A stretch of 6,529 bases of DNA from an uncultured Bacillaceae bacterium (GTDB lineage Bacteria > Bacillota > Bacilli > Bacillales > Pradoshiaceae), in the NCBI GenBank assembly GCA_904501845.1, contig CAJGCH010000171.1:1-6529 (forward strand). Direction: 5' to 3'. Below, piece by piece: positions 1-4,942 of the stretch; position 1 is the stretch's first letter, and every line of letters starts with the position of its first letter. The notes under the pieces are model-generated. The model was given only the letters and a program-made list of their open reading frames with translations. It did not search any database and was not told where the DNA came from. Both the position numbers and the translations under genes were made by a program.

Positions 1-186
1 CGAACCCATCAAATACGCGTTCACATGAGCCACATTGGACACCCGCTCGTCAGCGATGCTCTCTATGGCGGAAAAAGGGACTCTAACATAAAAGGACAGG
101 CTCTTCATGCATACAAGCTTGATTTCCTGCAGCCCTTAACAAAGGAGAGACTTCAGGTGGAATGCCCGCTGCCATGGTCTTTATAG
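1..186 (+). CDS. RluA-family pseudouridine synthase, C-terminal fragment
   Basis: The window opens inside this gene in frame 1; 61 codons precede the TAG stop. The first residues, RTHQIRVHM, followed by GHPLVSDALYGG, are the conserved C-terminal signature of the RluA family, which isomerises specific uridines in rRNA or tRNA to pseudouridine. This part lies around the RNA-binding and active-site cleft. The HRLD motif with the catalytic aspartate lies upstream of the window and cannot be checked. The rest (QALHAYKLDF, then ECPLPWSL at the end) is the usual family tail, so the C-terminus looks complete. Bacilli carry several paralogues (YlyB, YhcT and YjbO in B. subtilis) and this fragment does not tell me which one it is, so no symbol is given. 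It is truncated only by the window edge. A hairpin terminator starts five bases after the stop. Confidence 0.9.
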   Translation, partial: RTHQIRVHMSHIGHPLVSDALYGGKRDSNIKGQALHAYKLDFLQPLTKERLQVECPLPWSL

Positions 187-190
187 ACAC

Positions 191-230
191 AACAAAAAAA
201 GCGCACATTTTCATGAGCGCTTTTTTGTTT
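191..230. terminator. Bidirectional intrinsic terminator between convergent genes
   Basis: The arm AACAAAAAAAGCGC (191-204) pairs with GCGCTTTTTTGTT (217-229) across a 12-base loop, with one extra A bulged in the run of As. Because A runs flank one side and T runs the other, the hairpin ends in a T tract when read on either strand. It can therefore stop both the RluA-type gene from the left and the GlsB-like gene from the right. The pairing is seen in the sequence; termination is inferred. Confidence 0.8.
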
Positions 231-260
231 GACGATTAGAACCCTTATCAATAGTATCTG

Positions 261-515
261 TTAGGCAGTTTTTCTAACAGCTTTCATAATCATGCTGACG
301 ATGAAAATCAAGAGAATCGCACCAATTAATGCTGGGATAATCGCATATCCTGCGATAGCTGGCCCCATGTCACCAAAGATTGCTGTACCTAACCAAGAAC
401 CAACTACACCAGCGATGATATTCCCAATAATGCCGCCTGGCACGTCACGTCCAACGATTAAGCTTGCTACCCAACCTAATAATCCACCTACGATTAAAGA
501 TATAATAAATTCCAT
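261..515 (-). CDS. GlsB/YeaQ/YmgE-family small membrane protein
   Basis: This is an 84-residue, glycine-rich, very hydrophobic protein with three predicted membrane segments: about 3-21, 28-48 and 55-78, followed by a short basic end (KAVRKTA). The pattern GGLLGWVASLIVG, then GGIIGNIIAGVVGSWLG, then PALIGAILLIFIV is typical of the transglycosylase-associated (PF04226) family, and the length is normal for it. The family name comes from an old association; no transglycosylase activity is established. Members such as B. subtilis YwzA and YdaS are general stress proteins, so a role in the membrane during stress is a reasonable inference, but the molecular function is unknown. The start is well supported: TAGGAGGA lies eight bases upstream of the ATG (complement of 524-529). 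It is monocistronic, convergent with the RluA-type gene, and separated from the reductase upstream by a terminator. I looked for a sigma-B promoter (GTTT and GGGTAT boxes) in its upstream region and did not find a convincing one. Confidence 0.88.
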   Translation of the reverse strand: MEFIISLIVGGLLGWVASLIVGRDVPGGIIGNIIAGVVGSWLGTAIFGDMGPAIAGYAIIPALIGAILLIFIVSMIMKAVRKTA

Positions 516-578
516 GTTAAATTCCTCCTAATCTTTTATTTGGCCTGTTTGGCCGTCTATCTAGAGCTCATCTTTAGA

Positions 579-596
579 GTATGCCAATTGGCGTAT
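579..596. repeat. Palindrome GCCAATTGGC with extended imperfect arms
   Basis: The ten bases at 583-592 are a perfect palindrome. Extending to 579-596 gives nine-base arms, GTATGCCAA and TTGGCGTAT, which agree at seven of nine positions; the two mismatches become G-U pairs in RNA. It lies 64-81 bases upstream of the ATG of the GlsB-like gene, overlapping the only sigma-A-like -35 candidate there. A repressor or activator site is possible, but nothing identifies the protein. Confidence 0.4.
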
Positions 597-693
597 ATAT
601 ATCCCTAAATGCGAGTGACTAGTTTTTCATTTTATTATGTCTTACTTTTTCATAAACTATTTCATGATTCAGGTTCTAATGATTGAATTAATT

Positions 694-705
694 AACGGCG
701 CCGTT
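694..705. repeat. Perfect 12-base palindrome AACGGCGCCGTT
   Basis: A GC-rich perfect palindrome with no central gap inside strongly AT-rich DNA. It lies about 180 bases upstream of the GlsB-like start. There is no adjacent T tract, so it does not look like a terminator. A protein-binding site is a guess. Confidence 0.35.
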
Positions 706-831
706 TGTACTCTATAAATTCCCGAGATTGGCTCCATTAAACATTTCTCCTAAATATTTCACTTTAAATTTTTTAAGCAGATTAGTTTTCTAAAGGAAGG
801 GTATAAGAACATTTTTTGTTTATTTGGAAAC

Positions 832-860
832 AAAAAAGAGCGGGATTAACTCCCCCTCTT
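832..860 (-). terminator. Intrinsic terminator of the aldo/keto reductase gene
   Basis: Read on the minus strand, AAGAGGGGGA, a five-base loop and TCCCGCTCTT form a ten-base stem with one mismatch, followed directly by a T run. The plus-strand arms are 836-845 and 851-860. It begins two bases after the reductase stop codon and insulates the downstream GlsB-like gene. Confidence 0.8.
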
Positions 861-862
861 CT

Positions 863-1690
863 TTAGAATTTGAAATGATCCGGATGCTGTCCAAATCGTT
901 CATTCATATTTAGCTGGTTCAACACATTCATGTCTTCCCCGCTTAATTCAAAATTAAAGACATCAGCATTCTCTGCGATCCGTTCAGGAGTGACCGATTT
1001 AGGAATAACGACCAGCTCATTTTGCAAGTGCCATCTGATAATAATCTGTGCCGGCGTCTTTTCATACTTCTTAGCCACATATTCAATTGTCGGCTCATGA
1101 AGCAAGCGCCCCCTCCCTAGCGGTGACCATGATTCTACTTGGATATTCTTCTGTTGGCAATAGTCTCTGAGTTCTATTTGTGTCAAGCGCGGATGGAGCT
1201 CCACTTGATTCACAGCGGGCACAAGTGAGCTGTTTGCAAGCAGCTTCTCCAAGTGATGGATTTGGAAATTGCTCACCCCTGCAGCCTTGATGTATCCTTC
1301 TTTATATAATTTTTCAAATGCTCTCCATGTATCCAGAAAACGATCTCCTACCGGCCAGTGAATTAAGTATAAATCTAAATATTCTACTTCAAGTTCCTTC
1401 AATGTTCTCTCAAAAGCATTCAAGGTGGATTCATATCCTTGATCCGTGTTCCACACTTTTGAGGTTAGGAAGATATCCTCTCTGTTTATGCCTGAGTTTT
1501 TCACTCCTGCCGCAACACCGGATTCATTTTGATAAAAGGATGCCGTATCAATGAGGGTATATCCGGCTTGAATGGCCGCTTCTACTGCGGTCGTTACTTC
1601 TGTTCCATTGGCCGCTTTATACACACCTAATCCAAACTGGGGCATTTCTATCCCATTATTCAAACGTACGCTCGTCTTAATTGTCTTCAT
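863..1690 (-). CDS. Aldo/keto reductase, glyoxal/methylglyoxal reductase-like (YvgN type)
   Basis: This 275-residue, full-length member of the aldo/keto reductase superfamily is a cytosolic TIM barrel that uses NADPH to reduce aldehydes and ketones. The catalytic tetrad is intact: D48 and Y53 in GYTLIDTASFYQNE, K78 in LTSKVWN and H111 in YLIHWPV. Other signatures are GVSNF at 138-142, NQVELHP at 161-167, and the cofactor-binding IPKSVTPERIAEN at 229-241, where K231 and R237 would contact the 2'-phosphate of NADPH. The closest protein I recall is B. subtilis YvgN (AKR5G group), which reduces glyoxal and methylglyoxal; YtbE is a second possibility, so the exact substrate is not certain. The start codon has AGAGGTGG (complement of 1697-1704) six bases upstream. 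The gene has its own promoter and terminator and is divergent from ltaS. A short leader ORF with its own ribosome binding site overlaps its start. Confidence 0.93.
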   Translation of the reverse strand: MKTIKTSVRLNNGIEMPQFGLGVYKAANGTEVTTAVEAAIQAGYTLIDTASFYQNESGVAAGVKNSGINREDIFLTSKVWNTDQGYESTLNAFERTLKELEVEYLDLYLIHWPVGDRFLDTWRAFEKLYKEGYIKAAGVSNFQIHHLEKLLANSSLVPAVNQVELHPRLTQIELRDYCQQKNIQVESWSPLGRGRLLHEPTIEYVAKKYEKTPAQIIIRWHLQNELVVIPKSVTPERIAENADVFNFELSGEDMNVLNQLNMNERFGQHPDHFKF

Positions 1691-1718
1691 AAGCTACCAC
1701 CTCTTCTAAATTAAACAT
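1677..1718 (-). CDS. Possible 13-codon leader ORF overlapping the reductase start
   Basis: On the minus strand an ATG (1718-1716) is preceded, seven bases away, by AAGGTG (complement of 1726-1731). It opens a 13-codon frame, MFNLEEVVAYEDN, that ends in TAA at 1679-1677. The frame differs from that of the reductase and runs across the reductase ribosome binding site and 14 bases into its coding sequence. Ribosomes translating it would open or block the reductase start, so it could couple or limit translation. There is no regulatory-codon run or recognisable attenuator. Chance occurrence is quite possible, because part of the frame is simply the downstream ribosome binding site. Confidence 0.25.
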   Translation of the reverse strand: MFNLEEVVAYEDN

Positions 1719-1774
1719 GTAATTTCACCTTACAGGAGACTTCTTCCCTTCTTCTCTCCTATCCTATATAATAA

Positions 1775-1803
1775 ATAATGCGCTGTAATTGGATATATAT
1801 CAA
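1775..1803 (-). promoter_or_regulatory. Sigma-A-type promoter of the aldo/keto reductase
   Basis: On the minus strand TTGATA (complement of 1798-1803, 5 of 6 to consensus) is separated by 17 bases from CATTAT (complement of 1775-1780, 4 of 6). Transcription would start near 1768, giving a leader of about 80 bases rich in purines. The -35 box is part of an imperfect palindrome, TTGGATATATATCAA on the plus strand (1789-1803). Confidence 0.55.
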
Positions 1804-1840
1804 CCTATGAGTACCGATGATATCCACAGGGTGACAAATA

Positions 1841-1869
1841 TTGATAGAATGCGTGTTTAGCTGTATAAT
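1841..1869 (+). promoter_or_regulatory. ltaS promoter P1, sigma-A type
   Basis: TTGATA (1841-1846, 5 of 6) is separated by the ideal 17 bases from a perfect TATAAT (1864-1869). Transcription would start near 1876, leaving a leader of about 125 bases before the ltaS ATG. A six-base inverted repeat, TTTAGC (1856-1861) and GCTAAA (1876-1881), brackets the -10 box and the predicted start point, and could be an operator. Confidence 0.65.
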
Positions 1870-1889
1870 TTGTCGGCTAAATGCCATTT
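1856..1889. repeat. Two inverted repeats between ltaS promoters P1 and P2
   Basis: The first is TTTAGC (1856-1861) with GCTAAA (1876-1881), 14 bases apart and flanking the P1 -10 box. The second is AAATG, C, CATTT (1879-1889), a perfect five-base-arm palindrome that touches the -35 box of P2. The two overlap by three bases. Their position fits protein binding that could affect both promoters; the binding protein is unknown. Confidence 0.35.
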
Positions 1890-1915
1890 GACTTTTCGCA
1901 GATTCAGTTTATAAT
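1888..1915 (+). promoter_or_regulatory. ltaS promoter P2, sigma-A type
   Basis: TTGACT (1888-1893, 5 of 6) is separated by 16 bases from a perfect TATAAT (1910-1915). Transcription would start near 1922, giving a leader of about 79 bases. With P1 it forms a tandem pair reading into ltaS. A weaker third match, TTAACG, 16 bases and TATAAG (1935-1962), follows. Confidence 0.6.
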
Positions 1916-1934
1916 TCAATATTGTTATTCCTTT

Positions 1935-1962
1935 TTAACGTGAATTTTACAGGCATTATAAG
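1935..1962 (+). promoter_or_regulatory. Weak third promoter candidate for ltaS
   Basis: TTAACG (1935-1940, 4 of 6) and TATAAG (1957-1962, 5 of 6) are 16 bases apart. The -10 boxes of the three candidates start at 1864, 1910 and 1957, that is 46 and 47 bases apart. In DNA this AT-rich, a third match of this quality may be chance. Confidence 0.25.
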
Positions 1963-2000
1963 ATGCTAGATTCCTATATTTTAAACTAAGAGGTGAAACA

Positions 2001-3986
2001 ATGCGTGCATTTAACAAAACACTAATAAATAGTGTAAGTGGACCTGTTGGTTTCCTAATCGTCGCTGTTGTCCTTTTCTGGATAAAGACGTATGCAGGCT
2101 ATATTGTAGAATTCAATTTAGGGATATCTAATTCCATGCAGGAGTTTTTGCTTCTGTTTAACCCGATAAGCACAGCTGTTATTTTCTTTAGTTTAGCTTT
2201 ATTAGCCAAAGGCAGAAAATCATTTATTTGGATGATTATCATTAACCTGCTGCTATCGATTGTACAATATGCAAATATCGTCTATTATCGCTTCTTTAAC
2301 GATTTCATTACTTGGCCGACCTTAACACAAACTTCAAATATCAGCCTTGACGGAGGCATGTTGGGAAGCATCGCTGAATTGCTTCGTATATATGACCCGC
2401 TGTATTTTGCAGATACCATCATCCTGATTCTTTTAGTTGTGTTCAAGAAGTTTAAGCCTAGTGAAGGAAGACTGAAGCTTCGAAAGACTGCCGCTGTCAT
2501 GGCGACAGGTGCAGCACTATTGGTTATCAACATTCTATTGGCAGAAATTGATCGTCCGCAGCTATTAACTAGAACGTTCGACCGTAACTATCTTGTGAAA
2601 TATTTAGGGACGTACAACTACACCATCTATGACGGTTTGAAAACAATGAAAACAACGGCACAGAAAGCTTCTGCAGATTCTGATGATCTGGTCGAAGTTC
2701 AAAACTTCGTGCAAGCTAATCATGCTGAACCAAATGACAAATATTTCGGTGCCGCTGAAGGAAAGAACGTCATCTATATTCATCTGGAATCATTCCAAGA
2801 ATTCCTGATGGATTATAAATTAAACGGCGAGGAAGTTACACCATTTATTAACTCCATGGCCCGCGACAAAAACACTTTGTATTTCGAGAATTTCTATCAT
2901 CAAACAGGCCAAGGAAAGACGTCTGACTCAGAGATGCTGCTTGAGAACTCCTTATTCGGATTGCCTCAAGGCTCTGCTCTGACAACGAATGGTATGAACA
3001 CATACCAATCTGCCGCAGCTATCTTGGAACAAACGAAAGGTTACTCATCTGCCGTCTTCCACGGCAACACGGGAACATTCTGGAACCGTGATGAGGTTTA
3101 TAAATCATGGGGTGTCCAAAACTTCTTTGATTCCAGCTATTATGATATGAACGAAGAAGATGTAGTGAGCTACGGCTTAAAGGATAAACCTTTCTTTGAA
3201 CAATCCATGGATTATTTAACATCACTGCCGCAGCCGTTCTATACGAAGTTTATTACCGTAACTCATCACTTCCCTTATACGATTGATGAGGAAGATACAA
3301 CAATCGGGCCAGCAACAACTGGTGACGGTTCAGTAGACCGTTACTTCCAAACAGCTCGCTATATGGACGAAGCTGTTGAAGAATTCGTCCATGACTTAAA
3401 AGAAACCGGATTATATGAGAACTCGATTCTTGTATTCTACGGTGACCACTATGGAATTTCTGAAAACCATAATGAAGCGATGGCTCAAATTCTTGGACAG
3501 GAAGAGATTACTGAGTTTGACAATGCCGAGCTTCAAAAGGTTCCGCTTCTTATACACATTCCTGGTGTAGAAGGCGGCGTACAATCACAATACGGCGGTC
3601 AAGTTGACCTGCTTCCTACACTCTTGCATTTGCTTGGTGTAGAAACAGATGATTATATTCAATTAGGCACTGACCTGTTATCTGAAGACCATAAAGAAAT
3701 CGTACCTTTCCGTAACGGCAACTTCATGAGCCCTACAATCAATAAGGTTAACGGTAATTTTTACGACTCTGAAGGTAATTTGATTGAAGAAACAGAAGAA
3801 GCCGTCCAAATGTCTGACTATGCACAGACCATGCTCGATTTGTCAGATAAGATTATTTATGGAGATCTTCTAAGATTCTACACCCCTGATGGTTTCAAGA
3901 CTGTAGACAGATCCATTTACAATTATAAAATTGATCAAAATGCATCAAATGATTCCGACACAACGGAAACAACAGAAACCGAATAA
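2001..3986 (+). CDS. ltaS: Lipoteichoic acid synthase (LtaS-type, polyglycerolphosphate)
   Basis: This 661-residue membrane enzyme polymerises glycerol phosphate from phosphatidylglycerol onto a glycolipid anchor on the outer face of the membrane, making type I lipoteichoic acid. Five membrane segments are visible at about 13-33, 47-69, 74-93, 134-149 and 164-182. An extracellular linker follows, then a sulfatase-fold domain (about 250-630). The active site is complete: E263 (HLESF), nucleophile T307 (GQGKTSDSE), and D482 and H483 (YGDHYGISENHN) for the Mn ion. Likely substrate-binding residues are H354, W361, R363 (FHGN...FWNRD) and H423. ASA-DSDD at 223-229 matches the signal-peptidase site at which LtaS enzymes are cut to release the catalytic domain. 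LtaS, YfnI, YqgS and YvgJ are paralogues in B. subtilis; motifs such as YANIVYYRFFNDFIT, TFDRNYLVKYLGTYN and PQPFYTKFIT match LtaS itself as I recall it. The tail is acidic and Thr-rich (TTETTETE). AAGAGGTG lies five bases before the ATG. The gene is transcribed alone, from tandem promoters. Confidence 0.95.
   Translation: MRAFNKTLINSVSGPVGFLIVAVVLFWIKTYAGYIVEFNLGISNSMQEFLLLFNPISTAVIFFSLALLAKGRKSFIWMIIINLLLSIVQYANIVYYRFFNDFITWPTLTQTSNISLDGGMLGSIAELLRIYDPLYFADTIILILLVVFKKFKPSEGRLKLRKTAAVMATGAALLVINILLAEIDRPQLLTRTFDRNYLVKYLGTYNYTIYDGLKTMKTTAQKASADSDDLVEVQNFVQANHAEPNDKYFGAAEGKNVIYIHLESFQEFLMDYKLNGEEVTPFINSMARDKNTLYFENFYHQTGQGKTSDSEMLLENSLFGLPQGSALTTNGMNTYQSAAAILEQTKGYSSAVFHGNTGTFWNRDEVYKSWGVQNFFDSSYYDMNEEDVVSYGLKDKPFFEQSMDYLTSLPQPFYTKFITVTHHFPYTIDEEDTTIGPATTGDGSVDRYFQTARYMDEAVEEFVHDLKETGLYENSILVFYGDHYGISENHNEAMAQILGQEEITEFDNAELQKVPLLIHIPGVEGGVQSQYGGQVDLLPTLLHLLGVETDDYIQLGTDLLSEDHKEIVPFRNGNFMSPTINKVNGNFYDSEGNLIEETEEAVQMSDYAQTMLDLSDKIIYGDLLRFYTPDGFKTVDRSIYNYKIDQNASNDSDTTETTETE
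3960..3977 (+). repeat. Two 9-base tandem units at the end of ltaS
   Basis: ACAACGGAA is followed directly by ACAACAGAA, one base different, and encodes Thr-Thr-Glu twice in the disordered acidic tail of LtaS. Being a multiple of three, the unit could expand or shrink without breaking the frame. With only two copies, it is a minor feature. Confidence 0.5.
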
Positions 3987-3991
3987 TGATT

Positions 3992-4037
3992 AAAAGGCAG
4001 CTACATACCAACCAAGTTGGCAGTAGCTGCCTTTTTG
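3992..4037 (+). terminator. Strong intrinsic terminator of ltaS
   Basis: AAAAGGCAGCTAC (3992-4004) pairs perfectly with GTAGCTGCCTTTT (4023-4035), a 13-base stem ending in a run of five Ts. Inside the loop a second helix forms, CCAAC (4008-4012) with GTTGG (4016-4020) around a three-base loop, so the structure is a long two-part hairpin. It begins five bases after the stop codon and separates ltaS from the phosphate operon. Confidence 0.9.
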
Positions 4038-4084
4038 CATATTCTTGGTTCAAAACAATTCCAATGGGTACAATACATTTATGC

Positions 4085-4112
4085 TTGAGTTAACTTTAGT
4101 CCACTTTATATT
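4085..4112 (+). promoter_or_regulatory. Upstream promoter candidate for the DUF47-pit operon
   Basis: TTGAGT (4085-4090, 4 of 6) and TATATT (4107-4112, 5 of 6) are 16 bases apart. Transcription would start near 4119, giving a leader of about 185 bases. If this is the real promoter, the hexamer pair at 4139-4155 lies downstream of the start point, where a bound protein would repress. Confidence 0.4.
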
Positions 4113-4138
4113 ACAAATGTTACGAAAAACCACACTAA

Positions 4139-4155
4139 TGTAAATGCAGTGTAAA
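4139..4155 (-). promoter_or_regulatory. PhoP-box-like direct repeat, TTTACA twice
   Basis: On the minus strand TTTACA (complement of 4150-4155) is followed after five bases by TTTACA again (complement of 4139-4144), an 11-base period. The B. subtilis PhoP box is a direct repeat of TT(A/C/T)ACA with about five bases between units, so the fit is exact for two units. Typical sites have four units; I see no good third or fourth one in register. A further TTTACA at 4181-4186 is out of phase. The position before a phosphate-uptake operon makes it worth noting, but in AT-rich DNA two units can arise by chance. Confidence 0.35.
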
Positions 4156-4179
4156 TAAATATTACGTTAAATACTTTTA

Positions 4180-4208
4180 TTGTAAAGTTTTTTTAAATTC
4201 ACTATTAA
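4180..4208 (+). promoter_or_regulatory. Proximal promoter candidate for the DUF47-pit operon
   Basis: TTGTAA (4180-4185, 4 of 6) and TATTAA (4203-4208, 4 of 6) are separated by the ideal 17 bases. Transcription would start near 4215 with a leader of about 90 bases. The PhoP-like hexamers would then lie 25 bases upstream of the -35 box, a place compatible with activation. Weaker by sequence than the candidate at 4085-4112. Confidence 0.3.
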
Positions 4209-4280
4209 TTTAATTTTTTTTCTTTTCAATAGTTTCTAAAAGGATTAAAATTAGTTAGCATCAAAAATGTTAATTTTATC

Positions 4281-4298
4281 GAGGAAAGAAAGTGGTGG
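4281..4298 (+). promoter_or_regulatory. Ribosome binding sites deciding the DUF47 start
   Basis: Two sites compete. GAGG at 4281-4284 lies seven bases before a GTG at 4292 (protein MVENMVFK...). GGTGG at 4294-4298 lies five bases before the ATG at 4304 (protein MVFKSKKDKF...). I chose the ATG because family members, as recalled from B. subtilis YkaA, begin at the equivalent of MxFKxKKDKF. Confidence 0.5.
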
Positions 4299-4303
4299 AA
4301 AAT

Positions 4304-4924
4304 ATGGTATTCAAATCTAAAAAGGATAAATTCGCAGTCATGCTGCTGAATATCTCCTCAAACTTAAAAGAGGCTTCTGATTACTTTGCCGACTATAAAT
4401 TAAAAAACATTAGCGACCTAAAAATTTTCGCTGACACAATGAAACAATATGAAACCACAGGTGACGAGCATGTTCATGAAGTCATCAAGGAATTGAATAA
4501 TGCTTTCATCACTCCGATTGAACGTGAAGATATCCTAATGCTTGCCATGACTATGGATGATGTTCTTGATGGTTTAGAGCACTGTTCAGCTCTATTTGAA
4601 ATGTATTCCATCGTGAACGCGAATGAATATATGCTCAAATTTGTTGATGAGATACGTAATGCAGCACACGAAATCGATCGTGCGGTTGATTTATTGACTG
4701 TGAAGAAATTGAACGATATCAGACCAATTGCCATCAAAATCAAAGAGCATGAATCAGATTGCGATACATTGCATCGGCAATCTGTTAAACATTTGTTTAG
4801 CGTCGAGAAAGACCCTATCCGTATAATCCAGTACAAAGAGATTTATGAGAACCTTGAAGAAATCGCCGATTATTGTCAATCTGTCGCGAACACATTAGAA
4901 ACAATCGTCATGAAAAACGCTTAA
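4304..4924 (+). CDS. DUF47 family PhoU-like protein, partner of the Pit phosphate permease
   Basis: This 206-residue, charged, all-helical cytosolic protein belongs to the DUF47/PhoU_div family (PF01865), distantly related to PhoU. Conserved stretches are FKSKKDKF at 3-10, ETTGDEHVHE at 50-59, FITPIEREDI at 68-77, DDVLDGLEH at 85-93, KEHESDCDTLHR at 147-158, and KEIYENLEEIADYCQSVAN at 178-196. The repeated acidic E/D-rich helices are where PhoU relatives bind metal ions. It corresponds to B. subtilis YkaA. Family members are very often encoded just before a Pit permease, as here with an 18-base gap, and are thought to modulate uptake or sense phosphate; the mechanism is not established. An in-frame GTG at 4292 would add four residues. 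There are no membrane segments or signal peptide. It is probably co-transcribed with pit, since no terminator lies between them. Confidence 0.92.
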   Translation: MVFKSKKDKFAVMLLNISSNLKEASDYFADYKLKNISDLKIFADTMKQYETTGDEHVHEVIKELNNAFITPIEREDILMLAMTMDDVLDGLEHCSALFEMYSIVNANEYMLKFVDEIRNAAHEIDRAVDLLTVKKLNDIRPIAIKIKEHESDCDTLHRQSVKHLFSVEKDPIRIIQYKEIYENLEEIADYCQSVANTLETIVMKNA

Positions 4925-4942
4925 TGAAAGGTTTTAACAATC

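Larger units (their letters stand above)
516..862. other. 347-base AT-rich spacer with two palindromes, upstream of the GlsB-like gene
   Basis: No coding sequence is supported here. The right edge holds the reductase terminator (832-860). The rest should contain the promoter of the GlsB-like gene on the minus strand, but the best sigma-A-like match (TTGGCA, 18 bases, TAGATA; complement of about 562-591) has a poor -10 box. Two palindromes stand out: GCCAATTGGC at 583-592, which extends imperfectly to 579-596, and AACGGCGCCGTT at 694-705. They are possible operator sites. Confidence 0.5.
4038..4291 (+). other. AT-rich control region upstream of the phosphate operon
   Basis: No coding sequence is supported between the ltaS terminator and the DUF47 gene. 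The region holds two modest promoter candidates (4085-4112 and 4180-4208), a pair of PhoP-box-like hexamers on the minus strand (4139-4155), long A and T runs around 4187-4226, and a weak hairpin just before the ribosome binding site (AAAATTA 4247-4253 with TAATTTT 4271-4277, extended by GCAT with ATGT across a bulge). Confidence 0.5.

Noticed and set aside
292..531. 79-codon plus-strand frame opposite the GlsB-like gene
   Set aside because: It is an antisense shadow of the membrane protein gene, with no ribosome binding site and a composition driven by the opposite strand.
542..554. GGCC-TGTTT-GGCC hairpin in the leader of the GlsB-like gene
   Set aside because: Only four base pairs; too short to claim a regulatory structure, although it lies just upstream of the ribosome binding site.
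796..806. GGGTAT resembling a sigma-B -10 box on the plus strand
   Set aside because: No GTTT-type -35 box at the right distance and no plus-strand gene downstream.
1318..1554. 78-codon plus-strand frame inside the aldo/keto reductase
   Set aside because: It is antisense to a well-conserved enzyme with an intact active site and no sign of its own translation signals.
4045..4074. TTGGTT, 18 bases, TACAAT as another promoter for the DUF47-pit operon
   Set aside because: The -35 box matches at only three positions, and it lies more than 200 bases from the gene with better candidates nearer.
4111..4126. TTACAA and TTACGA on the plus strand as further PhoP boxes
   Set aside because: The period is nine instead of eleven bases, and neither hexamer fits TT(A/C/T)ACA.
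3987..4303. A riboswitch or small RNA in the spacer before the phosphate operon
   Set aside because: Apart from the ltaS terminator, only weak AT-rich pairing is visible and no conserved aptamer motif is recognised.
4474..4836. 120-codon minus-strand frame opposite the DUF47 gene
   Set aside because: It lies fully within the DUF47 coding region; its sequence is rich in Ser, Ile and Arg as expected from reverse reading, with no recognisable domain.
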